A stretch of 64,000 nt of DNA from Pyralis farinalis (lineage: Eukaryota; Arthropoda; Insecta; Lepidoptera; Pyralidae). The stretch is taken from contig OX382263.1 in NCBI GenBank assembly GCA_947507595.1, positions 8,928,001 to 8,992,000 on the forward strand, in the 5' to 3' direction. This document shows, piece by piece, positions 1 through 10,248 of the stretch. The position numbers and the translations under genes were made by a program. The notes beneath the pieces were generated by a model. It worked only from the letters and a program-made list of their open reading frames with translations, did no database searches and was not told the DNA's origin. Each line of letters begins with the position of its first letter. Position 1 is the first letter of the stretch.

Positions 1-94
1 TCATGCACACAAATGTTTGCCTTGTGCGGGAATCGAACCCACGAGCGTTGGTGTTAAAGTCGCGTCATTCACGAGTGAGCCACCGAGTCCGTCA
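1..94 (-). repeat. SINE A head fragment
   Basis: The reverse complement shows a tRNA-like head with box B GGTTCGATTCC-like sequence (here in the form gaatcgaaccc) and the adjoining gagcgttggtgt segment that recurs in about 30 copies in this window. The copy is cut by the window edge, so its tail type cannot be told. Confidence 0.8.
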
Positions 95-146
95 AAATTG
101 GGATTAGCACCGCGCTGTGTACAGCAAGCCGTCTTCTGCTGCCTAG

Positions 147-680
147 ATGTTTACCCAACGCTCCATTAATGCTGTTCCCTGCACTCGTCTTTCCACATCA
201 GTGGTGCACCTTCCATCCCTGCTAAAAGCGCTTTATATACAATCTCATCCACTTGCTCCAACACTACATCATCAACCGTAATCCTCTTGTTCATACTGGT
301 TTTTCTATTTGAAATACCATTATTTTGATTTTCTTCGCATTCAATAAGCCTTTCCTCACACAATCATCTTTCATTGTTGTAACTAGTGTTTGAAGTTCGG
401 ATGATGATTCTGCTATTAATACTGCGTCGTCTGCATAAAGCAAGCAGTTGACCACTGAGTCATCCATTCGCATTCTCACATGCATATTTCTTATTCTCTG
501 AAGACAACTGTCCAGATACGGGGCTAATAGCCGAGGCGACAGCACGCATAGGGATGCATGCAGTCTGATACCAAAATTGATGGCTAACCAAAAGCTGCCG
601 TCCACCCGCACGTATGCTGTACAATCCTCATAACTGGATTTCACTGTATGAAGCAAGTCACCGTCAACCCCAACATGCAA
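147..680 (-). pseudogene. LINE-R reverse transcriptase fragment, frameshifted
   Basis: The minus strand carries the palm of a non-LTR reverse transcriptase. The catalytic box reads LLYADDAVLIAES, followed by KTKIMVF-like sequence in the form KKIKIMVF, and then, after frameshifts, VLEQVDEIVY and a segment resembling the usual FSRDGRC...VERRV stretch. The frame is broken at least twice, near 300 and near 235. In known LINEs of this kind this region leads to the GRPR C-terminus that is present in many separate fragments elsewhere here, so I place it in the same family by inference. Endonuclease and 3' UTR are missing. RTE-type is likely but unproven. Confidence 0.75.
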
Positions 681-714
681 CGTAATACAACTGGCATAAC
701 GTCATTCTGATAAC

Positions 715-1190
715 ACTTTTTTATTGTATACAACGCTGGGAGGCATACAAGCGAACGGCCCACCGGATGGAAAGCAGTTACCGTAGCCTATGAACACTCG
801 CAATACGTATTATGTTGATATTGTTGATTGTAGGCACTTGGTGGAATTTTGAAGACATCGCGTTAATGTTAATACTTGCACTTGTACAGATTCCACTTCA
901 CAATTTTATTTAACAATTGTTTTTACCGACCGGTTTCGCCTTTACGGCATTATCAAGGTCAAACCATGACCATGATTAACGCGATGACTCGCAATACATT
1001 TTCAGTCGCGCGATGCTACACCCGCTGCTAACACAGCAACTCCTTAGGAGCTTACTGGTGACCTCACTCACAACAGGAACACAACAGCCCTCCAGAGTTG
1101 TAATTTGGCCGCGGTTTTCTGTGAGATGGAGGTACTTCCCCAGACGGTCTGCTTAGATGCGTGCTACTCGTACCTCTAAGCTCGTCTACT
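715..1190 (-). repeat. SINE A2, interrupted copy
   Basis: The copy starts with the tail complement (ggcatacaagcgaacggccc, accgtagcct) and resumes after 986 with cgcgatgctacacccgctgc, cagcaactccttaggagc and ggaggtacttcc. A 180-bp insertion splits it at 807-986. Confidence 0.8.
807..986. mobile_element. 180-bp insertion with 11-bp target duplication
   Basis: The 11-mer actcgcaatac occurs at 796-806 and again at 987-997, flanking 180 bp that are absent from other SINE A2 copies. Inside, catcgcgttaat at 856-867 is matched by its complement at 975-986. The internal phrase ggtttcgcctttacggcatt resembles the ends of repeat P. A retroposed fragment is the simplest reading. The class is not certain. 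Confidence 0.6.
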
Positions 1191-1390
1191 TGAGCAGTAG
1201 CCCTCTCTTTGTGTAACAATGACATATATACAAGTGAACAATTTATTTAGGAGCTGTCATACAATCACATGTATGATCATATGTAATCATCCTCATAAAA
1301 CAATAAAGAGTTTTCTGTGTGTCATCCTGCGTAATATAACGTTTGTTTGTCTAAATGAGATATTTGTGCAGATATTTCTTTACCTACCTA

Positions 1391-1745
1391 CCTCATGATA
1401 CCAACGTTCGTTGGTTCGATTCCCACACAGGACAAACATTTGTGTGCACATCTGTTTGTCTTGGATTTTTAAAGAGAGGTAGGGCGCATCAAAGCAGCCC
1501 GTCTGGCGAAGTACCTCCACCTCACAGAAAACCGCAGCCTAATAACAATTCTCTGGAGGGTTGTTGTGTTCCTGTGTGTGAGCGAGGTCACCAGTAAGCT
1601 CCTAAGGAGTTGCTGTGTTAGTAGCAGAGGAGGCATCGCGCGAGTGATAATGTATTTATTACAAGCGTTCATATGCTACGGTAACCGCTTTACATCAAGT
1701 GGGACGTATGCTTGTAAGCCTTCCGACGTTGTATAAAAAAAATAA
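1391..1745 (+). repeat. SINE A2
   Basis: The head is shortened but box B (ggttcgattcc) is intact at about 1414, followed by the common middle (ggtagggcgcatcaaagcag), the gagtgaggtcacc-like segment, the tail and a terminal A run after tataaaa. The reading frames on both strands here are SINE shadows. Confidence 0.85.
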
Positions 1746-1754
1746 TATAGACAT

Positions 1755-1850
1755 TTTATTTGAGTAGAGATAGCCCAGTGGATAAAGAGTCAGTCAATTA
1801 TCCAACGGTCCCTGGTTCGATATTTCGCATGTACCGCTGTACGCAATTTG
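1755..1850 (+). repeat. Repeat B head fragment
   Basis: Box A-like tagcccagtgg and box B-like ggttcgatat lie 35-45 bp apart, as in other repeat B copies (compare 29270 and 62100). Confidence 0.5.
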
Positions 1851-1884
1851 TAAATAAATAAGAAAAAAAACTTTCTTTTTCTCA

Positions 1885-2370
1885 TGCGTTGTTGGTTCAG
1901 GCATATACAAAGAATGCAGGAAGAAACAGATATACTACGTGAAACAAGAAGGATATAGGGGCTGAGGAAGGTCAAGACTTACCATGACCAACTTTAATCG
2001 TGTTTTGTCAGAAGGTGACTTCAGGAGCCCTACCGGCGTGCGTGCGTGAGAAGAGCTATGAATATTAGAGAAGCGAGTGAGATTTTTTTTTTTTTTTTAT
2101 TTATTAAGGAAAACAAACAGTGACAAATTACACAATAGGTTAAATGTATGAACTAAATTAATATATATAAATTTGACACCAACATCGTCTTCCACATGTT
2201 ACTATGACACATTTCAACTATGTAAAAAATGATTCTAAGCTATGCGTGAAAAGGCAGAATGAATTACAATAGAAAGAAAGAGATGTGTTATGACCAAGTT
2301 ATGTGGCGCTCGGTTCTCTGCCTACCCCGCAAGGGATCTGGGGTGAAGATCTACCGTAATCTCATTTCTG
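1885..2370 (+). pseudogene. LINE-R C-terminal fragment, interrupted
   Basis: The conserved C-terminal coding segment (gaggaaggtcaagacttacc, then cgtgttttgtcagaaggtga) continues to the 3' UTR signature gcctaccccgcaagggatct after a 196-bp insertion at 2084-2279. The copy is 5'-truncated like nearly all copies of this LINE here. Confidence 0.75.
2084..2279 (-). mobile_element. Poly(A)-tailed retroposed insertion
   Basis: A run of about 15 T starts the insertion, which is a poly(A) tail on the minus strand. The pentamer gagat flanks it at 2079-2083 and 2280-2284, and removing it restores the LINE-R sequence. The body (about 180 bp) matches nothing else in the window. Confidence 0.6.
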
Positions 2371-2440
2371 CAGCATTCATCATACTTTCATGCTTCATTT
2401 GCCGTACCCACTCCACTTGGATGCTCCGTTGATAGTTTTT

Positions 2441-2750
2441 TAGGGTTCCGTACCCAAAGGGTAAAACGGAACCCTATTACTGAGGCTCCGCTGTCCGTCC
2501 GTCCGTCCGTCCGTCCGTCCGTCCGTCTGTCACCAGGCTGTATCTCGTGAACCGTGATAGTTAGACAGTTGAAATTTTCACAGATGATGTATTTCTGTTG
2601 CCGCTATAACAACAAATACTAAAAAATAGAATAAAATAAATATTTAAGGGGGCTCCCATACAACAAACGTGATTTTTTTTGCTGTTTTTATAGATAATGG
2701 TACGGAACCCTTCGTGCGCGAGTCCGACTCGCACTTGGCCGATTTTTTTT
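2441..2750 (+). repeat. F2 repeat, full copy
   Basis: The 5' end forms a hairpin (gggttccgt / acggaaccc). A TCCG tetranucleotide run lies at about 2493-2526. The 3' end is a short dyad around gagtccgactc followed by a T run. A T run also precedes the copy. No coding capacity. The reading frames across it on the minus strand are incidental. Confidence 0.8.
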
Positions 2751-3859
2751 ATTATACGAGTAATATAGCATTCCATAACAGTGACGATATTAAAATTATT
2801 CGCATAATAGATTAACATAGTCGTCTAAATGCATAATAATTTTATTGGTATAATTATAAATTCTCAACTAACGCTCAATGCATTTGTTCGACAAGTTAAT
2901 TATTATATATATACGAGTACCTATAATAACACTACTGCTAATAATCTGAAAACACAAACACTAATAACTTATATGTAATAAGAATACAGAATTAATTAAT
3001 TTAAAATGAAGAATGGAAAAGATTGATTTACATTATTGATTATATTATAATAATAATAATAATTATAAAAAAAATTAAACATTGTACATATTTTTGATAT
3101 CACGTTTAAAAACCCTTTATTTTGCTACTCTAATCGATAGGTTTCTTTATCGGATTTTTATTTTCAGTTAAATTCACTGTATGGTTTACGTAATCCGCGA
3201 AATCATTTTCATTGGGAAGAAATACCCGAGATAAGGATTCTAATGATACCTCACACACCTAAATCGGTTAAAGCTTTTTAATGTTATGAATTTTAATAAA
3301 AAACTCACAAATATACACCGACTTATTTTTATCTTTAAAAATTTTAAGTGTCAAAATAAAATAGTCGTAATAATAAAACATAAACAAGGCAAATCCTAAA
3401 ATCCTTGAGTTGCAAAACCTTAACGCAGAGATATGGAGTAATAAAGGTACTCCGTATGTAAACGACCACCTAATTACGTTATCTGTGACAGAATTAAGCT
3501 CCTGACCCACGAATTCACACTTAAGCGTTCCTTACCGTACCGCTACTCACACGTTCCCCCTGAAATAAAAATGACGCACACAACTTCACACACACAGCTA
3601 AGTCCTTTTCGACGCAAAGAAATACCATATTTAGCGTGTGGGTAGTGTGTGTAGATAAAAAAAAACATCTGTATAATTAGCAATTTGATTATTAATTTCA
3701 TGAATAATAAATACGAACGCGTAGAACGAACAGAAAAATATCAATGTAGTTACCACTTATTGAGTATTTTATGTCCAGAACCAAATTAAGATTTTTTTAA
3801 AAGAGTTATTCGTACGAGTATTACACGTGTTTTATACGAGTACTTCTTCTATTTTACAG
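2751..3859. other. AT-rich stretch, nothing recognised
   Basis: Low-complexity AT-rich sequence with ATA/AAT runs near 3045-3070. A CA-rich patch around 3570-3650 is the only compositional break. No repeat family from this window matches. Confidence 0.5.
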
Positions 3860-3937
3860 ATAAAATGGCACTGGAAAAATATTGCATAAAAAATGAACCA
3901 TATGAGTACGATCTCGAAGATATTTACGATGAGACAA
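3860..3937 (+). other. Possible short host exon
   Basis: A pyrimidine-rich tract ending in ttttacag precedes a short frame starting at ATG 3865 (MALEKYCIKNEPYEYDLEDI, then a stop at 3946). A donor-like aa|gtaacg falls at 3937/3938, just before that stop. The acidic, tyrosine-rich peptide resembles linkers at the start of many insect zinc-finger proteins, but the length is far too short to identify. It may be chance. Confidence 0.2.
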
Positions 3938-4009
3938 GTAACGAGTAGGTCGGTAACGAAAAAAATTGCATTAATCATATATTTAGTTATCCAAACAAAA
4001 GTTGCAAAT

Positions 4010-4895
4010 AAATGCTCGGTTTGTTACTTGGGGTTACTGTTAACAAAGGTTTTAATTACATTGAACACATAAAGCAGGTTGGAGAAAAAGCCAAAAAGAA
4101 CTTTTATGCGTTAACTCGAATTTCCACCTCGACGTGGTGCTTAACTTTTAAAATGTTAAAAATTATTTAGGCAGCCACATATTTAGGATGTATTATTACG
4201 TACGGTTCACCTGCATGGGCTAATAGGGCTACCATAGGTGCTGCGCGTCGTAAGTTGCTGCAAAGTCAGCGTCTCGCTTTAATATTTTTATGTAAATCGT
4301 ATGGAACTGTGAGCACCGAGGCACTACCAGTGCTGGCAGGCGTGTTACCAGTTGACTTGGAAATACAACGACGCGCTTCAATGTACTACACCTCTAAAAA
4401 CATGCACACTGATTTTCTAAAACACCGCGATCATAACAAAATACTTAGACTGTTCAAATCAATTGACGAGGTACTTGAAATTTTCTGTCTGAATGGCAAG
4501 AAAGATGGGAAACTTCTACTAAAAGACGCCACTTGTATCTGTTCTTTCAATCAGTGCGAGACAGATTAAGTAAAGAGTGGTTTGAAGTGATCATCCTATT
4601 GCGCAATTTTTAACAGGGCATGAAAATTTTCCATGTCGAAGCTCTTTTCGTTTAGACTCGTGACATCGCCTTTATGGGAGTGTTCTACGACCAATCACGA
4701 ATTCGAGCAAACAGCACATCATGTTCTCTGGGAGTGTGACCTCTGGCATCGGGAGCAGGACGATATGTTAAATTCCTTACGTGTCACATCCGGGGTAGTA
4801 TACTATTCTGATTTTGTGGCAACAAGGGAGAATTACCAGGCATTTAGGCGGTTCTGCAATCTATATTATTGGAATCGATGTGTTAGGTAACAACT
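4010..4895 (+). pseudogene. R1-like LINE, C-terminal ORF2 remnant
   Basis: Coding pieces in changing frames give, in order, an HIKQVGEKAKKNFYALTR-like segment (about 4065), QSQRLALIFLCKSYGTVST and EALPVLAGVLPVDLEIQRR (about 4265-4375), a WQEEW-like segment near 4495, and the end region at 4633-4890 with Cys...His-His-x4-Cys spacing (CSTTN...AHHVLWEC). This order is typical of the post-RT part of R1-clade elements. Stops and frameshifts separate the pieces, for example a TAG near 4170. The RT core itself is missing upstream. Confidence 0.7.
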
Positions 4896-5234
4896 CACAG
4901 TTTAGGTCCCAATAGTGAATAACTAGATATTTGATAAACCGTGGTGCACGACTGTTGAGCTTCACTTGACTAGCCATCTCTTTGAGGTTTTTATATGCCT
5001 TATTTGTCATATTGCTGTCTCTCACTTTGCCAAGAGGGGAAGTCAATTCCAAAACTTCCTTCTCCTACAAATTTCTTCTCATTAAATTCGTTGTGAGTTC
5101 CAAGGCAGCTGTAGTTTAACCCCCGGGACAGCAATGAATTTCACTGTTCATTGCCTTTTTGGTGGTCGCCGATGTTAATTCTGGCTACACAGGAGACACA
5201 GTGGTGGGTATGAGTGGTGGGCCTGTCCCGTTAT

Positions 5235-5675
5235 CCAAACAAAAAAAACAGCAGTAAATATCAGCAATGAATTGAAACTAAACGTAGCTTTAGAAAATAG
5301 TGATATAGATAACTTTGGTTTAGCTAAACAAATTTTAGAATGTCCTGAACATAAAACCAAAATTAGAAGTAATGATGTGTACGATTATAATAACTTTGAA
5401 ATAGAAACTGAAAAAAATGTTAGGAATATTATATAGTGGTAATGGAAAAATAAGGCTTAATAATGAAATAATTAATAAACGAACGGTGATAAGTAGGACT
5501 ATTGATATAACACATAAAAGAATTGGTTTTATGACGAAAGAGACGAACCCTTTAAAATCAGTTTTTGAATACGCTACAGATGGGTCATTATGTTTAAGAA
5601 AAAGAAATTACTTGGACTTGTCGAGCGTTACTTTGGATTATGAGAATAATTTATGGAGACAGCTTCGACGAGCTC
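5235..5675 (+). pseudogene. Unrecognised broken coding-like sequence
   Basis: Two open stretches in different frames join at about 5417-5440: the first runs from about 5239 to 5437, the second from 5417 to 5680. Both are rich in Asn, Lys, Glu and Ile, and codon usage is AT-rich but stop-poor, which suggests one former gene of at least 140 codons with a one-base shift. It ends where a SINE A2 copy begins at 5667. I do not recognise the family. There is no obvious signal peptide, zinc motif or RT box. Confidence 0.35.
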
Positions 5676-6068
5676 GGTAGCTCAGTCGTGAATGATGCGA
5701 CTTTGACACCAATACTCGTGGGTTCGATTCCCACACAAGGCAAACATTTGTGTGCATGAACATGGCTGCTTTTGGTCTGGATGTTTTAAGAGAGGTAGGG
5801 CGCATTAAAGCAGCCCGTCTGGGGAAGTACCTCCACCTCACAAAAACCTCAGCCAAATAACAACTCCCTAGAGGGTTGTTGTGTTGCTGTGTATGAGTGA
5901 GGTCACCAGTAGGCTCCTAAGGAGTTGCTGTGTAAGCAGCAGAGGAGGCATCGCGCGAGTGATACTTAATACGAGTATACGAGTATTACAAGTGTTAATA
6001 GGCTACGGTAACTGCTTTACATCAGGTGGGCCGTATGCTTGAATGCCTCCCGACGTTGTATAAAAAAA
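5667..6068 (+). repeat. SINE A2, full length
   Basis: A complete copy: gacgagctcggtagctcag head, box B ggttcgattcc at 5721, middle segment with tacctccacctcaca, tail ending tataaaaaaagg. It defines the roughly 400-bp A2 form. Confidence 0.9.
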
Positions 6069-6636
6069 GGAAAAAAGGCAGTCATTGAATGAAGATTTCG
6101 ACATGTAAGTATTAATGTATTTTCTAGCATTTTATTAGTATTATTTACTAGTATAGAGAATGGTTCAACTAATCATCTAAGATTTTTTTTTATTTTTTAT
6201 ACTCAGGATTTTGAAGGTTGCTTGAAAATTACGAGTTATAGTTACCACTATTCCTAGACATTCTGGGAAAGCCGTGACAAGATGTTCATTTCTAGCCTTG
6301 TACTTCACGGAAATACTTTTGCTGGAACCGCATACTATGCAACATTTTGATTCTAATATGTGTGAAAAATTCCCTGATTGTAACTTTACAACTCCTCTAC
6401 ATCTAACATAAACAATAATAACACGGTATGTGACATTGTTAGCTCCATAAAATATGATTTAAACATACATTGAAGAGAACAAAACAAAAATTTACGACGT
6501 AAAAATTATATGGCAGTTTTATAGTAGCCCTGGTATCATTATCTGTCTCATTGTTTTAACACCGCAGCTATACGTTAATAGCCCGCTATACCACGTTCGT
6601 TTATCGTCGAAGTTCATAATTGTTAAGTCCTTCTAT
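6069..6636. other. Non-coding, nothing recognised
   Basis: AT-rich single-copy-looking sequence with no stop-free frame of note and no match to the families in this window. Confidence 0.5.
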
Positions 6637-6825
6637 ATCTATAACTTTACGCCAAATCCCTTACGGGATAAGCAGAGCAAACCGAGCGCCAAATGACTGG
6701 ATCCTTTCAAACCCCATTCGCTTCTTTAACATTAATTGCTCTTCTCATGCACACTCGCCGGTTTTTAAGGCTCTTGACATCACGGGTATCTGATGGAACA
6801 CGATCAATTTAGTAATGGTAGGTAA
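6637..6825 (-). repeat. LINE-R 3' fragment
   Basis: It begins with the 3' UTR complement (cgccaaatcccttacgggat) and runs into the C-terminal coding complement (ttctcatgcacactcgccgg), ending near gatcaatttagtaatggtag. Confidence 0.8.
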
Positions 6826-6881
6826 GTTAGTTAAATGTTAGTAGAAGATATATTTTGTTCACGATATTTGGACGCTATTGC

Positions 6882-7133
6882 TTATTCATTGACTTGACTT
6901 AAATCATTATCAATATTAGCAACTGCTGTATTAGTATCAGTAGAAGGCAAATTTCCTTCATTTATTACGTTTTCGTTATTTATACCGAGTGCAGTGTGGT
7001 TACCGTAGTGTGCAGACAGACAGTTCACTCCGACTTTCGCGGAGGAAACGCAGTGTCGTTGCGTCGACGCAACGTTTTGTCTGCGATGTGGGCCGGCCGC
7101 TAGTTTGTGGTATCGCCGGTGGTTGCGTTTCAC
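6882..7133 (-). other. Unrecognised ORF in a CpG-rich patch
   Basis: An 83-codon frame lies across a patch that is clearly richer in CpG than its surroundings (about 7020-7140) and contains the 18-bp palindrome cgttgcgtcgacgcaacg. The N-terminal half is basic, the C-terminal half Asn/Asp-rich. No family is recognised. It could be a first exon or promoter region, or a repeat not otherwise present here. Confidence 0.2.
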
Positions 7134-7524
7134 TCACGCGATAATAACGTCAAAGTGTGGTCCGTGTGAATTCTACTATTTATTTTCATACAAATTAGCG
7201 CCCACGCACGTGTTTGGTTGTTGCGTGGTTGTGGTACGTATGAAACAAGCCTAATAAAAATGCGACAATTTAAAAGAAACAACAAGGAGACAATCGTTTG
7301 CTTACAAAATCTGTATTAACAATAATCTGCACGTGTAAAGACAAAATTAAATGTATTCATTTGAATATGTTACATTGATAACATTAATTCGCGTATTTAC
7401 TTTTCACCGTTATTAACATTTGAAAAATTTAAATATTTATCAAACAATGCAAATAAGCTCATTGATATTAGGGTTTAGTATGAAATTGCCGATGTACTGA
7501 AAAACTAAAACTCGTTTTTTCTAT
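7134..7524. other. Non-coding, nothing recognised
   Basis: AT-rich DNA without repeat matches or coding signal. Confidence 0.5.
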
Positions 7525-7856
7525 CTTTTTTTTATACTATTTCGGGAGGCATACAAGCATACGGCCCACCTGATATAAAGCAGGTACCGTAGCCTATTAA
7601 CGCTTGCCATATATTAAATATCACTTGCGCGATGCCCCCTCTGCTGCTTACACAGCAACTCCTTGGGAGATTATTGGTGACCTCACTCACACGCAGGAAC
7701 ACAACAACCCTCTAGGGAGTTCTTATTTGGCTGCGGTTTTCTGTGAGGTGGAGGTACTTCCCTAAGACCGGCTGCTTTGATGCGCCATGTGATTATTTGT
7801 CTTGTGTGGGAATCAAACTCACGAGCGTTGGTGTCAAAGTCACGTCATTCACCAAC
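7525..7856 (-). repeat. SINE A2, internally deleted
   Basis: Tail complement at the left (gcatacaagcatacggccca), middle, then a jump from gatgcgcca straight to the head (ggaatcaaactcacgagcg), so part of the segment between head and middle is missing. Confidence 0.85.
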
Positions 7857-8012
7857 GTTTCACCAGTAAGCTCCTAAGGAGTTGCTGTGTTAGCAACAGA
7901 GGAGGCATCGCGCGAGCGATACTTCATGTCTTACAAGCGTCAATAGGCTACGGTAACTGCTTTACATCAGGTAGGCTGTTTGCTTGTATACCTTCCGACG
8001 TTGTATAAAAAA
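7857..8012 (+). repeat. SINE A2 tail, head-to-head with previous copy
   Basis: Starts at ccagtaagctcctaaggag and runs to the terminal tataaaaaaa. It is inverted relative to the copy ending at 7856 with no spacer, forming an imperfect inverted repeat of about 150-bp arms. Confidence 0.8.
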
Positions 8013-8425
8013 ATGTTCCCAATCACTAAAGGCCTTACCGAAGTACATGATATATATATGCCTGAATTGCTCGTTTGAAGTAAAACCATCTACTTCTATT
8101 TCGCAAACGTATATCGCCTTTGAGGTGCCCTATGGTTGTCTGGAATAGATTCCATATGGAATAAGTCATGTGTCTACATTCTGTAATGACCCTTATTTGA
8201 CACCAAAGTTTTCTATAATGACATCGACAAGCGTCGGAACTCTATTCCCTTACATGTAAGAATGAATGAAAAAAAATGTGTGCGTGTACTTATGTACGTA
8301 CGTGAGAAGTGGCATCATTAAACATGGTTGTTGTAAGTACTTAATAATATATCCTTTGAAAGCGCAATATTGACAACTGCCTAGGGTTGTCCTTAGCGTT
8401 ATCTCCTACTCCTTAGTCCAATTTT
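8013..8425. other. Non-coding, nothing recognised
   Basis: No coding frame and no repeat family from this window. Confidence 0.45.
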
Positions 8426-8590
8426 GACGAACTCGGAGGCGCAGTGGTTAATAACGTTACTGGGACACCACCGCTCGTGGTTTTAATTCCTATACAGGAC
8501 AAACATTTGTGTGCATGAACATATCTGTTTCTATTGGTCTAGGTATTTTTCTGTTAGGGTACCTCCACCTCACAGAAAACTGCAGTCGAA
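8426..8590 (+). repeat. SINE A2, 3'-truncated
   Basis: Head gacgaactcggaggcgcagtgg, a decayed box B, gtgcatgaac, then the middle (ggtacctccacctcacagaa), where it stops. Confidence 0.75.
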
Positions 8591-8639
8591 AAATGAATGA
8601 TATATATGTATGTTACTATACTTCTACAAATATTACATA

Positions 8640-8930
8640 ATTCGTTTATATATTTAGGCGTCATTTTACGTAACTCAAATTTGCAGGCAATTTAGTCTAA
8701 ACTCCTCTTAGTGCTTCCGCGACCAATTAATTCATGACACCCACAACTGTATTTGCTATGCTATACTAGATGCATGCCGACTCTGCAGTAGCTGCTTAGG
8801 TGGCCATATCTGGAACAGAATTTTCCGACCATCTGGAAAAGAGATTGCGTGCACTCGCTACTTTTGCTGCCCTGGTCGTCTCTGCGACACATTATAATCG
8901 CGCAGCCCATATGATTGCAATTTCGATCAT
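8640..8930 (-). repeat. Repeat P fragment
   Basis: Shares ggaacagaatt and accaatta-type blocks, in the same order, with 27640-27940 (gcttccgc.accaatta, catgccgac.ct, atctggaacagaat). In the second copy this repeat sits just downstream of a Penelope GIY-YIG fragment, so it may be that element's 3' region, by inference. Confidence 0.45.
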
Positions 8931-9240
8931 ATGATTGCAATTTCGATAGAAGACAGCGGTGCCAGACCCGATCGAATGCCTTCGCCATATCTGACAGCTG
9001 ACAGCCAATGCCTCACCTTGACTCTCTATCGCTAAAACTCAGCGGTGTGTAAGATACACTAGACTAGATGAATGATCACCAGTCGAGCGACCGTGACGGA
9101 AACCGTATTGTCGATAGCTGATCAAGTCGTGATCTTCTAGGTATGCTAGAAGTCGTGAGTTTATCACACGCTTCATGACCTTGCACAGAAGGGAGGTACA
9201 TACATACATAAATATCGTCTCTCCACGAGACATCCTCAGA
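8900..9240 (-). pseudogene. Jockey-like LINE RT fragment
   Basis: On the minus strand, VMKRVINSRLLAYLEDHDLI and QYGFRHGRSTGD are followed, after a break near 9040, by MAKAFDRVWHRCLLSKLQSY. These are blocks 1-3 of a jockey-type reverse transcriptase. The YxDD box is absent because the fragment ends earlier. A 21-bp direct duplication (catatgattgcaatttcgat) at about 8908-8948 marks the distal edge. Confidence 0.75.
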
Positions 9241-9730
9241 ATTTGTTAGATCTTAGAATAATATGCTAGGATCATAGAATACGAGGTATTTATCAAATTG
9301 CCTGTTTATAATTACTAATATACTGTATACCTTGGCAATTTGCCATTTCCTGTGTGATCCCGCACTCAAAGGTTACTGTTAGAGATGTTTTTCAGAGATA
9401 GCCTCGTCTTTGTGAAAATTAGCGTCTAAGTTTATTGTGCGTTTTTGTTACTCATCTATTTTTGTACAATAGATATTTCAATAACAACCACTATATTTAG
9501 GAGATTAGTAAGTTCAGTACAGAAATCGTACGTTTATAAAATTGTTATGGCTTTAGATTCTTTCGTACATTATAGACTATATATCCTAAAATACATACAA
9601 TAGTAATTCATACTCGTTCATAGATAACGTATTAACAGATCTAAAAGAAATATTTTAAGTGTTGATGTAAATCGCAGATAAGTAGCCAGATGACGGTGCC
9701 GGAATATGATGTGATTTTTTATTATTAAAC
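9241..9730. other. Non-coding, nothing recognised
   Basis: AT-rich sequence, no repeat matches seen. Confidence 0.45.
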
Positions 9731-9995
9731 ACTAGCTATCCGCCCCGGCTTCGCACGGATGATATGATCACTATCAAACTTCACAAGGTCACCTGCTGGA
9801 CTAACCTGAAGATTCACTGAAAATTTCATCAAAATCTGCCCAGCCGTTTTTGAGTCTATAGAGGACATATAGACAAACATTCATTTTTATATATATAGAC
9901 TAGCTATCCGCCCCGGCTTCGCACGGGTGATATGATCGCTACCAAACTTCACAGGACCACCTGCTGGGCTAACCTGAAGATTCACTGAAAATTTA
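9731..9995 (+). repeat. Tandemly duplicated LINE-like 3' repeat (ccccggcttcgcac family)
   Basis: The unit actagctatccgccccggct starts at about 9731 and again at about 9899, so 1.6 units of about 168 bp lie head to tail. A third, inverted copy is at 30706-30880. The phrase matches the very common arthropod repeat end that follows ctagctgtgcccgcg. Confidence 0.65.
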
Positions 9996-10248
9996 ATAGT
10001 AATAAACCACGACGATATATCCTTATGAAAAGTCTTTAGACAACTATCTTTACATAAATTTCGTAGCATATTTAAATTTTGATTACATATGTAAACATTT
10101 TATGGTTGTAGTTTAAAGAAAGTTATCTTCATCAATTGCGCGAAAGACAATTGGACAACGAAAGGTATTAAGGTGTCTAGTTCCTTGTCACGATTTTGTC
10201 AGCAATTCTTGTATGTATATAAAAGTATTTCGTGTATCACGATAAAAG

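Noticed and set aside
4010..4895. Telomere-specific LINE (TRAS/SART-type) cluster
   Set aside because: No TTAGG repeats flank the R1-like remnants, so a telomeric insertion is not supported.
6915..6960. Short signal-peptide-like frame (MKEICLLLILIQQLLILIMI) on the minus strand behind a TATAAATA word
   Set aside because: Only 20 codons, TATA box too close to the ATG, and AT-rich DNA yields Leu/Ile runs by chance.
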